Below, piece after piece: positions 42,884 to 51,494 of a stretch of 64,000 bases of DNA. Made by a program: the position numbers and the translations under genes. The notes beneath the pieces were generated by a model. The model was not told the DNA's origin, did not search any database, and was given only the letters and a program-made list of their open reading frames with translations. The stretch spans positions 1 through 64,000 of the forward strand of contig NZ_AUMA01000016.1 in assembly GCF_000422565.1 (NCBI RefSeq). Reading direction: 5' to 3'. Position 1 is the first letter of the stretch; every line of letters begins with the position of its first letter. This stretch comes from Desulfovibrio aminophilus DSM 12254 (GTDB taxonomy: Bacteria > Desulfobacterota > Desulfovibrionia > Desulfovibrionales > Desulfovibrionaceae).

Positions 42884-44779
42884 TCAAGGAATATCCTCGG
42901 GCCGACGCGGGGAGGCCGCCGGGGCCGAAGAATCGTCGGAAGCGGCCGCGTACTCCGGGGCCAAGGCCTGGAAAGCCGCCCGGATGGCCTCGGCGTCGTG
43001 GATTTCCGCCGCCCGGGCCAGCCGCTCCACGCCCCGCGCCACGACCAAGGGGTCCGGCGGCGCGGAGCCCAGGACGAGAATCTTCTCGTGTTCCGTGCGC
43101 AAAATGCCCTCGCCCCCGGTGATCAGCTCCTCGCGCAGCTTCTCCCCGGGCCGCAGGCCGGTGAAGACGACGCGCACGTCCCGGTCCGGCTCCTTGCCTG
43201 AAAGCCGGATGAGATCCCGGGCCATGTCCGCGATCTTCACCGGCACTCCCATGTCCAGGACGAAGACCTCCCCGCCCCGGCCCATGGCTCCGGCCTGGAG
43301 GATGAGCTGGGCCGCCTCGGTGATGCTCATGAAGTAGCGCGCGGCCTCGGGGTGGGTCACGGTCACGGGCCCGCCGCGCTCGATCTGGCGGCGGAAGAGC
43401 GGGACCACCGAGCCGCTGGAGCCGAGCACGTTGCCGAAGCGCACGGCCATGAAACGCGTCGGCCCGCCCGCGAAGCAGGCCATGAGCAATTCCGTGACCC
43501 GCTTGGACGCGCCCATGACGTTGGCCGGGCGCACGGCCTTGTCCGTGGACACGAGCACGAAGCGTTCCACTCCGGCGGAGACGGCCGCGGCCATGAGCTC
43601 CCGTGTGCCGAGCACGTTGTTGCGCACGGCCTGCCAGGGGTTCTCCTCCATCATGGGCACGTGCTTGTAGGCCGCCGCGTGAAAGATCACGGCCGGACGG
43701 TGTTCGGCCAGAACTCGGTCCAGGAGCTCCCGGTCGGTGACGCTGCCGAGCACCGCAGCCAGATCACGGAAGCCCATCTCCCGCTCCAGCTCGTCGCGCA
43801 CGGCGTAGAGATTGTACTCGCCCTGGTCCAGGAGCACGAGCCGCGCGGGGCCGAAGCCGATGATCCGGCGGGCCAGCTCCGAGCCGATGGAGCCGCCGCA
43901 GCCCGTGACCAGAACCACCCGCCCGGCCAGCATGGAACGGATGCCCGCCTCGTCCAGGCGCACTTCCTCCCGGCCCAGCAGGTCGGGGTAATCCACCTCG
44001 CGCAGGGCCGCCGCCACTCCGGAGCCGTCCAGCAGCCGGTCCAGGGCGGGCAGGATCTTGTGCGGCAGCCCCGTGGCCCGGCAGGTCTCCAGCATGGCCC
44101 GCATCTCTTCCGGCGTGGCCCGCGAGACCGCGATGATCACCTCGTCCACGGACTCGCGCGCGGCCACGGCCGCCAGTTCGGACACGGGCCCGAGCACGGG
44201 CAGGTCGTGGATGGTCCGGCCGCGCTTGGCCGCGTCGTCATCCAGGAAGCCGACGGGCCGCAGCCCCAGCCCCGGATCGGCGGCCATTTCGCGCAGAAGC
44301 ATCTCCCCGGCCCGGCCCGCGCCCACGATGAGCGCGCGGCGGCCGGGACCGGCGGCCGCGCCGAAGCGCCGGGCGAAGAACGTCCGCACCCCGAGGCGCA
44401 GTCCCGAGGTCAGCAGCAGGGCCAGCAACCCGTCCAGGACGAAGACGCTGCGGGAAAAACCCACGAAACCGTGCCGGTAGAGGATGACCACCACCAGAAG
44501 CACCTCGGCCAGGGCCACGGCCCGCACCAGGCGCTTCAGGTCGGCCAGACCGGTGTAGCGCCACATGCCCCGGTAGAGGCCGAAAATCAGGAACAACACG
44601 GCCTTGAGCGGCACGGCCAGGATCAGGACGCCGGGAAGCTGCTCCATGAAGGCGGGCGGCGGGGCGAAGTCGAAACGCAGTTGGTAGGCCAGCCAGAGCG
44701 AAAGGCCGAAGAGCGCGGCGTCGGCCCCGGCCATGATCCAGAAACGCGGGTTGCGCGCGTTGGCCAGGGGCGCGCGCAT
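42884..44779 (-). CDS. PglF/CapD-type UDP-GlcNAc 4,6-dehydratase, membrane form
   Basis: A 631-residue protein with four N-terminal membrane helices (about 10-140), a CoA-binding-like Rossmann domain ('ALIVGAGRAGEMLLREM') and an SDR catalytic domain: 'VLVTGCGGSIGSELARRI' and 'STDKAVRPANVMGASKR', where Met replaces the usual Tyr as in this family. It converts UDP-GlcNAc to the 4-keto-6-deoxy sugar, the first step towards UDP-diacetamido sugars. Its ATG overlaps the stop of the upstream aminotransferase gene by one base. Confidence 0.93.
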   Translation of the reverse strand: MRAPLANARNPRFWIMAGADAALFGLSLWLAYQLRFDFAPPPAFMEQLPGVLILAVPLKAVLFLIFGLYRGMWRYTGLADLKRLVRAVALAEVLLVVVILYRHGFVGFSRSVFVLDGLLALLLTSGLRLGVRTFFARRFGAAAGPGRRALIVGAGRAGEMLLREMAADPGLGLRPVGFLDDDAAKRGRTIHDLPVLGPVSELAAVAARESVDEVIIAVSRATPEEMRAMLETCRATGLPHKILPALDRLLDGSGVAAALREVDYPDLLGREEVRLDEAGIRSMLAGRVVLVTGCGGSIGSELARRIIGFGPARLVLLDQGEYNLYAVRDELEREMGFRDLAAVLGSVTDRELLDRVLAEHRPAVIFHAAAYKHVPMMEENPWQAVRNNVLGTRELMAAAVSAGVERFVLVSTDKAVRPANVMGASKRVTELLMACFAGGPTRFMAVRFGNVLGSSGSVVPLFRRQIERGGPVTVTHPEAARYFMSITEAAQLILQAGAMGRGGEVFVLDMGVPVKIADMARDLIRLSGKEPDRDVRVVFTGLRPGEKLREELITGGEGILRTEHEKILVLGSAPPDPLVVARGVERLARAAEIHDAEAIRAAFQALAPEYAAASDDSSAPAASPRRPEDIP

Positions 44780-45909
44780 CAGCCCTTCCCCGCCGCCTCC
44801 AGGAGGACGCGGGACACGGCCCGCACGTCCTCCCGGGTCATGGCCGTGCCCGAGGGCAGGCAGAGCCCGCGCGCGAAAAGCTCCTCGCTCACGGCCCCGC
44901 CGAAGACCCGCGCGTCCCGGAACACGGGCTGGAGGTGCATGGGCTTCCACAGGGGCCGGGATTCGATGTCCCGGGCCTCCAGGGCCAGGCGGGCCTCCTC
45001 GGGCCCCAGGCCGAAGGCCTCCCGGTCCAGGAGGACCACCGAGAGCCAGCGGTTGCCCCGGCACCACTCCGCCTCGGGCATGGACGTGACGCCCGGGGCC
45101 CGGCCCAGGAACTCACGGTATTCGTCGAAGATCTCCCGCCGCCGCTCCACCCGGCCGGGCAGGGCCCGCAGCTGGCCCAGGCCGATGGCGGCCAGCACGT
45201 TGCTCAGGCGGTAGTTGTAGCCGAGGGTGCTGTGCTCATAGTGCGGGGCCGGGTCGCGGGCCTGCTGCGAGAGCCGCCGGGCCTCGGCGATGAGGGCCCC
45301 GTCGTCCGAGGCCAGCAGGCCGCCGCCCCCGGCGGTGATGATCTTGTTGCCGTTGAAGGAGAAGGCCGCCGCGCGCGCGCCCTGGCCCGCGTGCCGTCCC
45401 TTGTAGCGGGAGCCCACGGATTCGGCCGCGTCCACCAGCAGGGACACGCCGCGGCGGTCGCAGATTTCCTGAAGCCTGTCATAGTCCGCGCAGTGGCCGT
45501 AGAGGTCCGTGGGCATCACGGCGCGCACCACGCGGCCCTCGCGGGCGTAGGTCTCCAGGGCCTCCTCCAGGAGCGCGGGGTCCATGGTCCAGGTGGCCCG
45601 ATCGCAGTCCACAAAGGCGAGTTCCGCGCCGAGCTGCGCGGCCGGGGCCACGCCGCCCACGAAGGTCAGGGTGGAGGCCAGGACCACGTCTCCGGGGCCG
45701 ACCCCGAGCATGCGCAAGCCCAGATGCAGGGCCGCCGTGCCGCTGGACAGGGCCAGGCAATGGCGGATGCCGGACATCTCCGCGAAGGCCCGCTCGAAGG
45801 CCTCGAGCATGGGGCCCAGGGGCGCGATCCAGCCCGAGTCGAAGGCCTCCCGGACCAGCTCGAACTCCTCCCCGCTCAGGTGCGGCGGTGAAAGAAACAT
45901 GCGCGGCAT
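44779..45909 (-). CDS. DegT/PglE-type sugar aminotransferase (first copy)
   Basis: A 376-residue PLP-dependent aminotransferase of the DegT/DnrJ/EryC1/StrS family. The PLP lysine lies in 'FSFNGNKIITAGGGG', with 'VDAAESVGSRYKG' and 'MPTDLYGHCADY' as supporting motifs. It is the likely C4-aminotransferase acting on the 4-keto sugar made by the next gene's product (PglE role). GGAGAA precedes the ATG at 45909. Confidence 0.9.
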   Translation of the reverse strand: MPRMFLSPPHLSGEEFELVREAFDSGWIAPLGPMLEAFERAFAEMSGIRHCLALSSGTAALHLGLRMLGVGPGDVVLASTLTFVGGVAPAAQLGAELAFVDCDRATWTMDPALLEEALETYAREGRVVRAVMPTDLYGHCADYDRLQEICDRRGVSLLVDAAESVGSRYKGRHAGQGARAAAFSFNGNKIITAGGGGLLASDDGALIAEARRLSQQARDPAPHYEHSTLGYNYRLSNVLAAIGLGQLRALPGRVERRREIFDEYREFLGRAPGVTSMPEAEWCRGNRWLSVVLLDREAFGLGPEEARLALEARDIESRPLWKPMHLQPVFRDARVFGGAVSEELFARGLCLPSGTAMTREDVRAVSRVLLEAAGKG

Positions 45910-45990
45910 GCGGTTCTCCCGGGCCGGAGGGGCACGCCACGGGCTCCCGGCCGGTTTGCGATCGTGGACGCCGTTCCGGCGTTGGAAAGA

Positions 45991-46620
45991 TCAGCGGGGG
46001 CGGGCGGGCACGCCCACCACGGTGATTCCGGGGGCCACGTCGCGCACGGCCACGGCCCCGGCCCCGACCACGCACCCGTCGCCCAGACGCACACGCGGCA
46101 GGATCGTGGCCCCGATGCCCACCAGGGCATCCTCGCCCACGACGCATTCGCCGCCCAGGACCGCGCCCGGGGCCACGTGGGCGTGGGGCCCGACGCGGTT
46201 GTGGTGCTCCACGACGCAGCCGGTGTTCAGGATGGTGTCCGCCAGGATCACGGCCCCGGTGTTGACCACGGCCCGGGCGCAGACCATGCAGCCGGGCTCC
46301 AGGATCACGCCCGGGGCCAGCACGGCCGAGGGATGCACGGCGTTGGCGAAGACTTCGCCCGCGCGCAGGAGATGTTCGTACAGACGGCGGCGGCGGGCGT
46401 TGTCCCCGATGGCCACGATGACCGCGTCGTGGGGCACGGCGTTCAGGTCCTGGTCCTGGCCGAGCACCGGCAGGCCCAGGAAGACACGGCCCTGGAGATT
46501 CGGGTTGCCGTCCAGGAAGCCGACGGGGTTCACGTCCGCGTCACCCGCAGCCCGCATGGCCAGGAGGATGTCGGCCACCACCTGTCCGTGGCCCCCGACG
46601 CCGATGACGAGAACGTCCAT
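45991..46620 (-). CDS. PglD/NeuD-type sugar O/N-acetyltransferase
   Basis: A 209-residue protein: an N-terminal Rossmann-like nucleotide-sugar site ('VLVIGVGGHGQVVADILL') and a C-terminal left-handed beta-helix of hexapeptide repeats. The catalytic His lies in 'CVVEHHNRVGPHAHVAPGAVL' (in part). Length and layout match PglD, which acetylates the 4-amino group of UDP-4-amino sugars. It lies between two aminotransferase genes. Confidence 0.9.
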   Translation of the reverse strand: MDVLVIGVGGHGQVVADILLAMRAAGDADVNPVGFLDGNPNLQGRVFLGLPVLGQDQDLNAVPHDAVIVAIGDNARRRRLYEHLLRAGEVFANAVHPSAVLAPGVILEPGCMVCARAVVNTGAVILADTILNTGCVVEHHNRVGPHAHVAPGAVLGGECVVGEDALVGIGATILPRVRLGDGCVVGAGAVAVRDVAPGITVVGVPARPR

Positions 46621-46623
46621 GGG

Positions 46624-47790
46624 TCAACCCTCCGAGAGAATGAGACGCACGGCCTCGATCACGTCGGCCACGTCCGCGTCCGAGAGCTTGGGCGAGAGCG
46701 GCAGGCTCACGGTGCGCCGCCCGATGGTCATGGCCTCGGGCCAGTCCTCGGGCCGCCAGCCGTAGCGCTGCTGATAATAGGGATGCTCGGGCACGGACAG
46801 ATAATGCACGCCCACGCCGATGCCCTCGCGGGTCATGCGGGTGAGGAAGTCGTCGCGGGACACGCCGCAGCGGGCCTCGTCCACCAGGATGGTGTAGAGG
46901 TGCCGGGCGTGGCGGGTGTTCGGCTCTTCGGGCGCGGGCAGGCCCAAGGGCAAATCCGCGAAGGCCCGGTCGTACATCTCCCAGACCGCCCGGCGGCGGA
47001 CGTGGTTCTCCTCCACGCGGGCCAACTGGTGGATGCCGATGGCGGCCTGGAGGTCCATCATGTTGTACTTGAACCCGGCCTCGACCACGAAATAGTGCTT
47101 GTAGCCCTCATCCCCGAAACGCTTCCAGGCGTCGGCGGACATGCCGTGCAGGCCCAGGATCTTGATCCGGGCCATGCGCTCGGCGTCCGAGGACACGACC
47201 ATGCCGCCCTCGCCCGTGGCCACGTTCTTGGTGGCGTAGAAGCTGAAGCAGCCGAGATCGCCGAAGGTGCCCGCGTGGCGGCCGCGCCAGGTGGTCTCGA
47301 TGGCGTGGGCGCAGTCCTCCACCAGGAACAGGCCGTGCTCCCGGGCCAGGGAGGTGAGCGCGTCCATGTCGCAGGACCGGCCCGCGAAGTGCACGGGCAG
47401 GATGGCCTTGGTGCGCGGAGTGATCTTCTCGCGCACGCGCTCGGGGTCGATGTTCATGGTCCGGGGGTCCACGTCGGCCAGGACCGGCGTGCCTCCGGCG
47501 TGGATGATGGCGTTCACCGAGGCGCAGAAGGTCAGCGGCGTGGTGATGACCTCGTCGCCGGGCTTGAGATCCAAGGCCACCAGGGCCAGGTGCAGGGCCG
47601 CGGTGCAGGAGTTCAGGGCCGCGGCGTGGGGCGCGCCCACGTAGGCCGCGAAGTCGCTCTGGAAACGGGCCACCTTGGGCCCGGTGCCGAGCCAGCCGGA
47701 ACGCATGCTGGCCACGACCTCGTCCACCTCCTCCTGGAGGATGAGCGGCGAACCGAAGACGAGAAAGCGCTCCTTGGGGCGTACGGGCAT
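46624..47790 (-). CDS. DegT-type sugar aminotransferase (second copy)
   Basis: A 388-residue DegT/StrS-family aminotransferase with PLP lysine in 'FSFYATKNVATGEGGMV' and 'VEDCAHAIETTWRGRHAG'. It is only distantly similar to the first copy at 44779. Four bases separate it from dapF and three from the acetyltransferase gene. Its active-site form ('FYATKNVATGEGG') is typical of UDP-4-amino-4-deoxy sugar aminotransferases, so this copy rather than the other could be the true PglE. Confidence 0.9.
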   Translation of the reverse strand: MPVRPKERFLVFGSPLILQEEVDEVVASMRSGWLGTGPKVARFQSDFAAYVGAPHAAALNSCTAALHLALVALDLKPGDEVITTPLTFCASVNAIIHAGGTPVLADVDPRTMNIDPERVREKITPRTKAILPVHFAGRSCDMDALTSLAREHGLFLVEDCAHAIETTWRGRHAGTFGDLGCFSFYATKNVATGEGGMVVSSDAERMARIKILGLHGMSADAWKRFGDEGYKHYFVVEAGFKYNMMDLQAAIGIHQLARVEENHVRRRAVWEMYDRAFADLPLGLPAPEEPNTRHARHLYTILVDEARCGVSRDDFLTRMTREGIGVGVHYLSVPEHPYYQQRYGWRPEDWPEAMTIGRRTVSLPLSPKLSDADVADVIEAVRLILSEG

Positions 47791-47794
47791 GGGA

Positions 47795-48646
47795 TCATTC
47801 TCCGAGCAGGCCCAGGGCGCGGGGGTAGAGTTCGCCCTGGAAGGTGAGTTCGGCCGCGCCCTGGAGGAAGACCTTGCCGTCCTCCAGGCTCACGCCGAGG
47901 GTTTCGCCGCCGGTGGTGGTCAGGGCGGCCGAGGGGCCGGTGAGGCCCAGGCCGGCGGCAACGATCTGGGAGGCGGCCGCGCCGGTGCCGCAGGCGTAGG
48001 TTTCGTCCTCCACCCCGCGCTCGTAGGTGCGCAGGAGCATCCGGCCCTTGTCCAGGACCTGGACGAAATTCACGTTGGTCCCGGCCGGGGCGAAGCGGCC
48101 GTGGAAGCGGATGTCGTGGCCGAGCTTACGCACGTTCACGGCCGCGACGTCCTCCACGAAGAGCACCGCGTGGGGCACGCCCATGATCACGAAGTGCAGA
48201 CGCAGGATGTCCGAGCCCAGGCTCAGGTCGATGTCCAGGGTCAGGTCGCGGGGCGGGGTGAGCTGGACCTTGACCAGCCCGGACTCCGGAAAGACCTCGG
48301 CGGCGATGGGACCGGCGTCCGTGCCGAAGGAGTGGCGCTCCGGGGCCAGGCCGATGGCGTGGGCCAGCCTGCCCGCGCAGCGCGAGGCGTTGCCGCACAT
48401 CTCGGCCCGCGAGCCGTCGGAATTGTAGAAATGCCAGCGATAGGCCAGGCCGGAGCCCGCCGGGGCGGCGTCCAGGAAGCAGAGGCCGTCCGCGCTCACG
48501 CCGAAGGCCCTGCGGCAGACCTTGCGGGCCCAGCCGGCCATGTCCGCCTCGGGCACCTTGGCCGAACGGTTGTCGATGAACACGAAGTCGTTGCCGCAAC
48601 CCTGCATCTTGTAGAAGGGCACGCCGTTGTCGAAGATGGTGCTCAT
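47795..48646 (-). CDS. dapF: Diaminopimelate epimerase
   Basis: A 283-residue DapF with the two catalytic cysteines in 'NSDGSRAEMCGNASRC' and 'YACGTGAAASQI' and the N-terminal 'KMQGCGNDFVFID'. It converts LL- to meso-diaminopimelate for lysine and peptidoglycan. ATG at 48646 has GGGAGG five bases upstream. It is placed at the head of the nucleotide-sugar genes, four bases before the aminotransferase. Confidence 0.96.
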   Translation of the reverse strand: MSTIFDNGVPFYKMQGCGNDFVFIDNRSAKVPEADMAGWARKVCRRAFGVSADGLCFLDAAPAGSGLAYRWHFYNSDGSRAEMCGNASRCAGRLAHAIGLAPERHSFGTDAGPIAAEVFPESGLVKVQLTPPRDLTLDIDLSLGSDILRLHFVIMGVPHAVLFVEDVAAVNVRKLGHDIRFHGRFAPAGTNVNFVQVLDKGRMLLRTYERGVEDETYACGTGAAASQIVAAGLGLTGPSAALTTTGGETLGVSLEDGKVFLQGAAELTFQGELYPRALGLLGE

Positions 48647-48689
48647 GAAGCCTCCCAAACGGCCATCCTTGGAGAAAAACCCCCGGCCG

Positions 48690-49568
48690 TCAAGGCTTGA
48701 ATTGCGAGACGAGCATCCCCGAGAGCATCAGGCCGCAGCCCAGGACGCCGCGCAGGTCCATGCCCTCGCCCAGGAGCAGGACTCCGGCCAGGGCCGCGAA
48801 CACGGTCTCCAGGTTGAGGATGATGGCCGCGTGGGCGGGTTTGGCGTCGCGCTGGGCCACCACCTGAAGGGTGTAGGCCACGCCCACGGACATGAAGCCG
48901 CCGTAGAGGATGGGCCAGAGTCCGCCCCGGAGTCCGGCCAGGGTGATCTCCTCGCCCGCCAGGGCCACGCCCAGGCTGAGCACGGCGCAGACCGCGAACT
49001 GGATGCTCGAGAGGCGCACGGCCTGCCCGGCGGTCATGCCCGGGGTCAGCCAGCCGATGAGCAGCACGTGTCCGGCCCAGAAGAACGCGCCGATGAAGAT
49101 GAGCACGTCGCCGAAATTGACGCTCAGACTCTCGCCCACGGAGAGAAAGTAGAGCCCGGCCAGGGCCAGGCCCGCGCCGATCCACGTGCCCAGTCCGATG
49201 CGTTGGCCCAGGAAGCGGCCCAGGAGGGGCACCAGGACCACGTACATGCCGGTGATGAAACCGGCCTTGCCCGCCGTGGTGTGGATGATGCCCTGCTGCT
49301 GGAGCGTGGCCCCGGCGAAGAGCACCAGGCCCAGGAGCAGGCCGCCCCGGACCATGCCCAGGGGCGGGCGGCGCAGGGTCCGGCCGCTCTCGCCGCGCTC
49401 CAGGCGCAGGAACAGCGGCGCCAGGGCCAGGGAGCCCAGGGCGAAACGCACGCCGTTGAAGGTGAAGGGGCCCATGTGCTCCATGCCCAGGCGCTGGGCC
49501 ACGAAGGCGCAACCCCAGATGAGGGCGGTGATCAGGAGCAGGATGTTGGCGACGGCGCTGCGGTTCAT
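48690..49568 (-). CDS. DMT/EamA-family transporter
   Basis: A 292-residue membrane protein with ten hydrophobic helices arranged as two EamA repeats ('LLLITALIWGCAFVAQRLGM' and 'LIFIGAFFWAGHVLLIGWL'). It is probably an exporter of amino acids or other metabolites. It lies upstream of dapF on the same strand with a 43-base gap. GGAGAA precedes the ATG. Confidence 0.88.
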   Translation of the reverse strand: MNRSAVANILLLITALIWGCAFVAQRLGMEHMGPFTFNGVRFALGSLALAPLFLRLERGESGRTLRRPPLGMVRGGLLLGLVLFAGATLQQQGIIHTTAGKAGFITGMYVVLVPLLGRFLGQRIGLGTWIGAGLALAGLYFLSVGESLSVNFGDVLIFIGAFFWAGHVLLIGWLTPGMTAGQAVRLSSIQFAVCAVLSLGVALAGEEITLAGLRGGLWPILYGGFMSVGVAYTLQVVAQRDAKPAHAAIILNLETVFAALAGVLLLGEGMDLRGVLGCGLMLSGMLVSQFKP

Positions 49569-49716
49569 GGATTCTCCGGGTGACAGGCGGCTGTTCTGCC
49601 CGTTTCGAAGGGAGAATTCAAGCGGGGTGGCTACCGCAAGGATGATGACTCACACCCCCGGATGATGCTACAGGCTTGTTGAACCAAGCCACTTTTCAAA
49701 TCGCAGGTACAGCCGC

Positions 49717-50907
49717 ATGAAAATCGAATCCATCCGACTCAAAAATTTTAAAATCTTTCGGGATGTTTTCATTCAAGATATCCCAAAATTCTGCGTGATC
49801 GTAGGGGCTAATGGCTCAGGAAAGTCCACCTTCTTCGATGTATTTGGTTTTCTGCATGACGCGCTGAAAGGAAACGTCCGGCAAGCCTTGGACAGCCGTG
49901 GGCGTTTTCGTGAAGTGATCAGCCGGGACGCGGGGGAAGACACCATACTCATCGAAATTCAATACCGCATGGAGATCCTCGGCATTGATCGACTGGTCAC
50001 CTATTCTTTGGAAATCGGTGAACGGCAAGGCGCTCCGGTCATTAAGCGGGAAATACTCCGCTACAAACGGGGACGACATGGCGCCCCCTTCCATTTCTTG
50101 AATTTTTCTGAAGGAGAAGGGTTTGCCATCAGCAATGAAGAAGATTTCAACAAACCGGATGAGGAGTTAGAGCGGGAGCAGCAAAAACTTGATGCGCCAG
50201 ACATTCTGGCAATCAAAGGTCTTGGACAGTTTGAGAGGTTCAAGGCCGCCAACGCGTTCCGCCGTCTGATTGAAGCGTGGCACGTATCCGATTTTCATAT
50301 TGGGGCGGCACGCGGCCGTAAAGAGGCCTCAGGTGAGTCTGAACACCTCTCCGAGACAGGTGACAATCTGCCACGAGTTGCCCTGTATCTCTATGAACAC
50401 CATCAAGCAGTATTTAACAACATCCTCAAGAGTATGGTGCGCCGAGTTCCTGGCGTAAAAAATGTTAAACCATTATTGATGGAAGATGGATATCTAACCC
50501 TTCAATTTCAGGATGGATCATTTAAAACACCATTTCTTGACCGCTATGTATCTGATGGAACAATCAAGATGTTCGCATATCTTGTCCTATTAAATGATCC
50601 AAAGCCCCATCCGCTTCTTTGCGTAGAGGAACCGGAAAACCAATTATATCCAACATTACTCGCTGAATTGGCTGAAGAATTTCGACTGTACTCCATTCGC
50701 GGAGGGCAAGTTGTTGTTTCCACTCACTCACCAGACTTCTTAAATGCTTGTGAACTCGATGAAGTGTTATGGATCGTCAAGAAAGACGGCTATGCCGAAA
50801 TTCATAGGGCCAAAGATGATCCCCAAATCACCAGCTATATGTCTGAAGGCGATAAGATGGGTTACCTTTGGAAGCAGGGCTTTTTCGCAGGAGTCGATCC
50901 TCGATGA
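49717..50907 (+). CDS. AAA15-type ATPase of a putative two-gene defence module
   Basis: A 396-residue SMC/OLD-like ATPase: N-terminal 'IESIRLKNFKIFRD', Walker A 'GANGSGKST' (30-38), signature-like 'YVSDGTIKMFAYLVLL', Walker B 'LLCVEEPENQLYP' and 'VVVSTHSPDFLNA'. The gene is much richer in A/T than its surroundings and has different codon use, which indicates transfer. It overlaps the next gene by ATGA. Such pairs (AAA15 ATPase plus Toprim protein) occur in AbiL, PARIS and split OLD systems. Confidence 0.88.
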   Translation: MKIESIRLKNFKIFRDVFIQDIPKFCVIVGANGSGKSTFFDVFGFLHDALKGNVRQALDSRGRFREVISRDAGEDTILIEIQYRMEILGIDRLVTYSLEIGERQGAPVIKREILRYKRGRHGAPFHFLNFSEGEGFAISNEEDFNKPDEELEREQQKLDAPDILAIKGLGQFERFKAANAFRRLIEAWHVSDFHIGAARGRKEASGESEHLSETGDNLPRVALYLYEHHQAVFNNILKSMVRRVPGVKNVKPLLMEDGYLTLQFQDGSFKTPFLDRYVSDGTIKMFAYLVLLNDPKPHPLLCVEEPENQLYPTLLAELAEEFRLYSIRGGQVVVSTHSPDFLNACELDEVLWIVKKDGYAEIHRAKDDPQITSYMSEGDKMGYLWKQGFFAGVDPR

Positions 50908-51485
50908 AAGAGTTGGTCTTTCTTCTAGAGGAGCTGTCGGCGCAAGCCATGCTTGAGGGGCTACTTCCAAAATTACTCCCCCAAGATATCAATCCACGCT
51001 TTATTCCTTTTGAGGGAAAACAAGATTTAGAAAAACAACTCGCAAAAAAAATCAAAGGATATAATAATCGATACGCTTCTTTTATCATATTAAGAGATCA
51101 GGATTCGCATCCTGATTGCATCGCCCTTAAAACACGATATGTTGAATTATGTAATGAAGCAGGAAGGCCTGATGCGTTAGTCCGTCTAGCGTGTCGCGAG
51201 TTAGAAAGTTACTATCTTGCAGATTTAGCAGCTGTGGAGAAGGGCCTCAACCTTCATGGACTCGTAAAAAAACAAGGACGGGAAAAGTATCGCAACCCGG
51301 ACAACCTTGGTTCCCCTTCAGAAGAACTGAAGCGATTGACACGGGGTCGATATCAAAAGCTTAGTGGGTCGCGCGCAATTGGCCCACATCTTGATTTGGA
51401 AAATCGCCGCTCTGCCAGTTTTCGCAATCTGATTGATGCGATCCGGCGTATGGTTACTCAACTATCTGCTTATCAGCCCGAATAA
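50904..51485 (+). CDS. DUF4276/Toprim-like effector protein
   Basis: A 193-residue protein of DUF4276 type with Toprim-like acidic positions: 'FLLEELSAQAMLEGLLPKLL' at the N-terminus, 'FIILRDQDSHPDC' near the middle and 'CRELESYYLAD'. Toprim proteins in such modules are nucleases switched on by the partner ATPase. The gene is AT-rich like its partner and ends nine bases from the stop of the convergent helicase gene. The nuclease role is inferred. Confidence 0.8.
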   Translation: MKELVFLLEELSAQAMLEGLLPKLLPQDINPRFIPFEGKQDLEKQLAKKIKGYNNRYASFIILRDQDSHPDCIALKTRYVELCNEAGRPDALVRLACRELESYYLADLAAVEKGLNLHGLVKKQGREKYRNPDNLGSPSEELKRLTRGRYQKLSGSRAIGPHLDLENRRSASFRNLIDAIRRMVTQLSAYQPE

Positions 51486-51494
51486 TATCCTATC

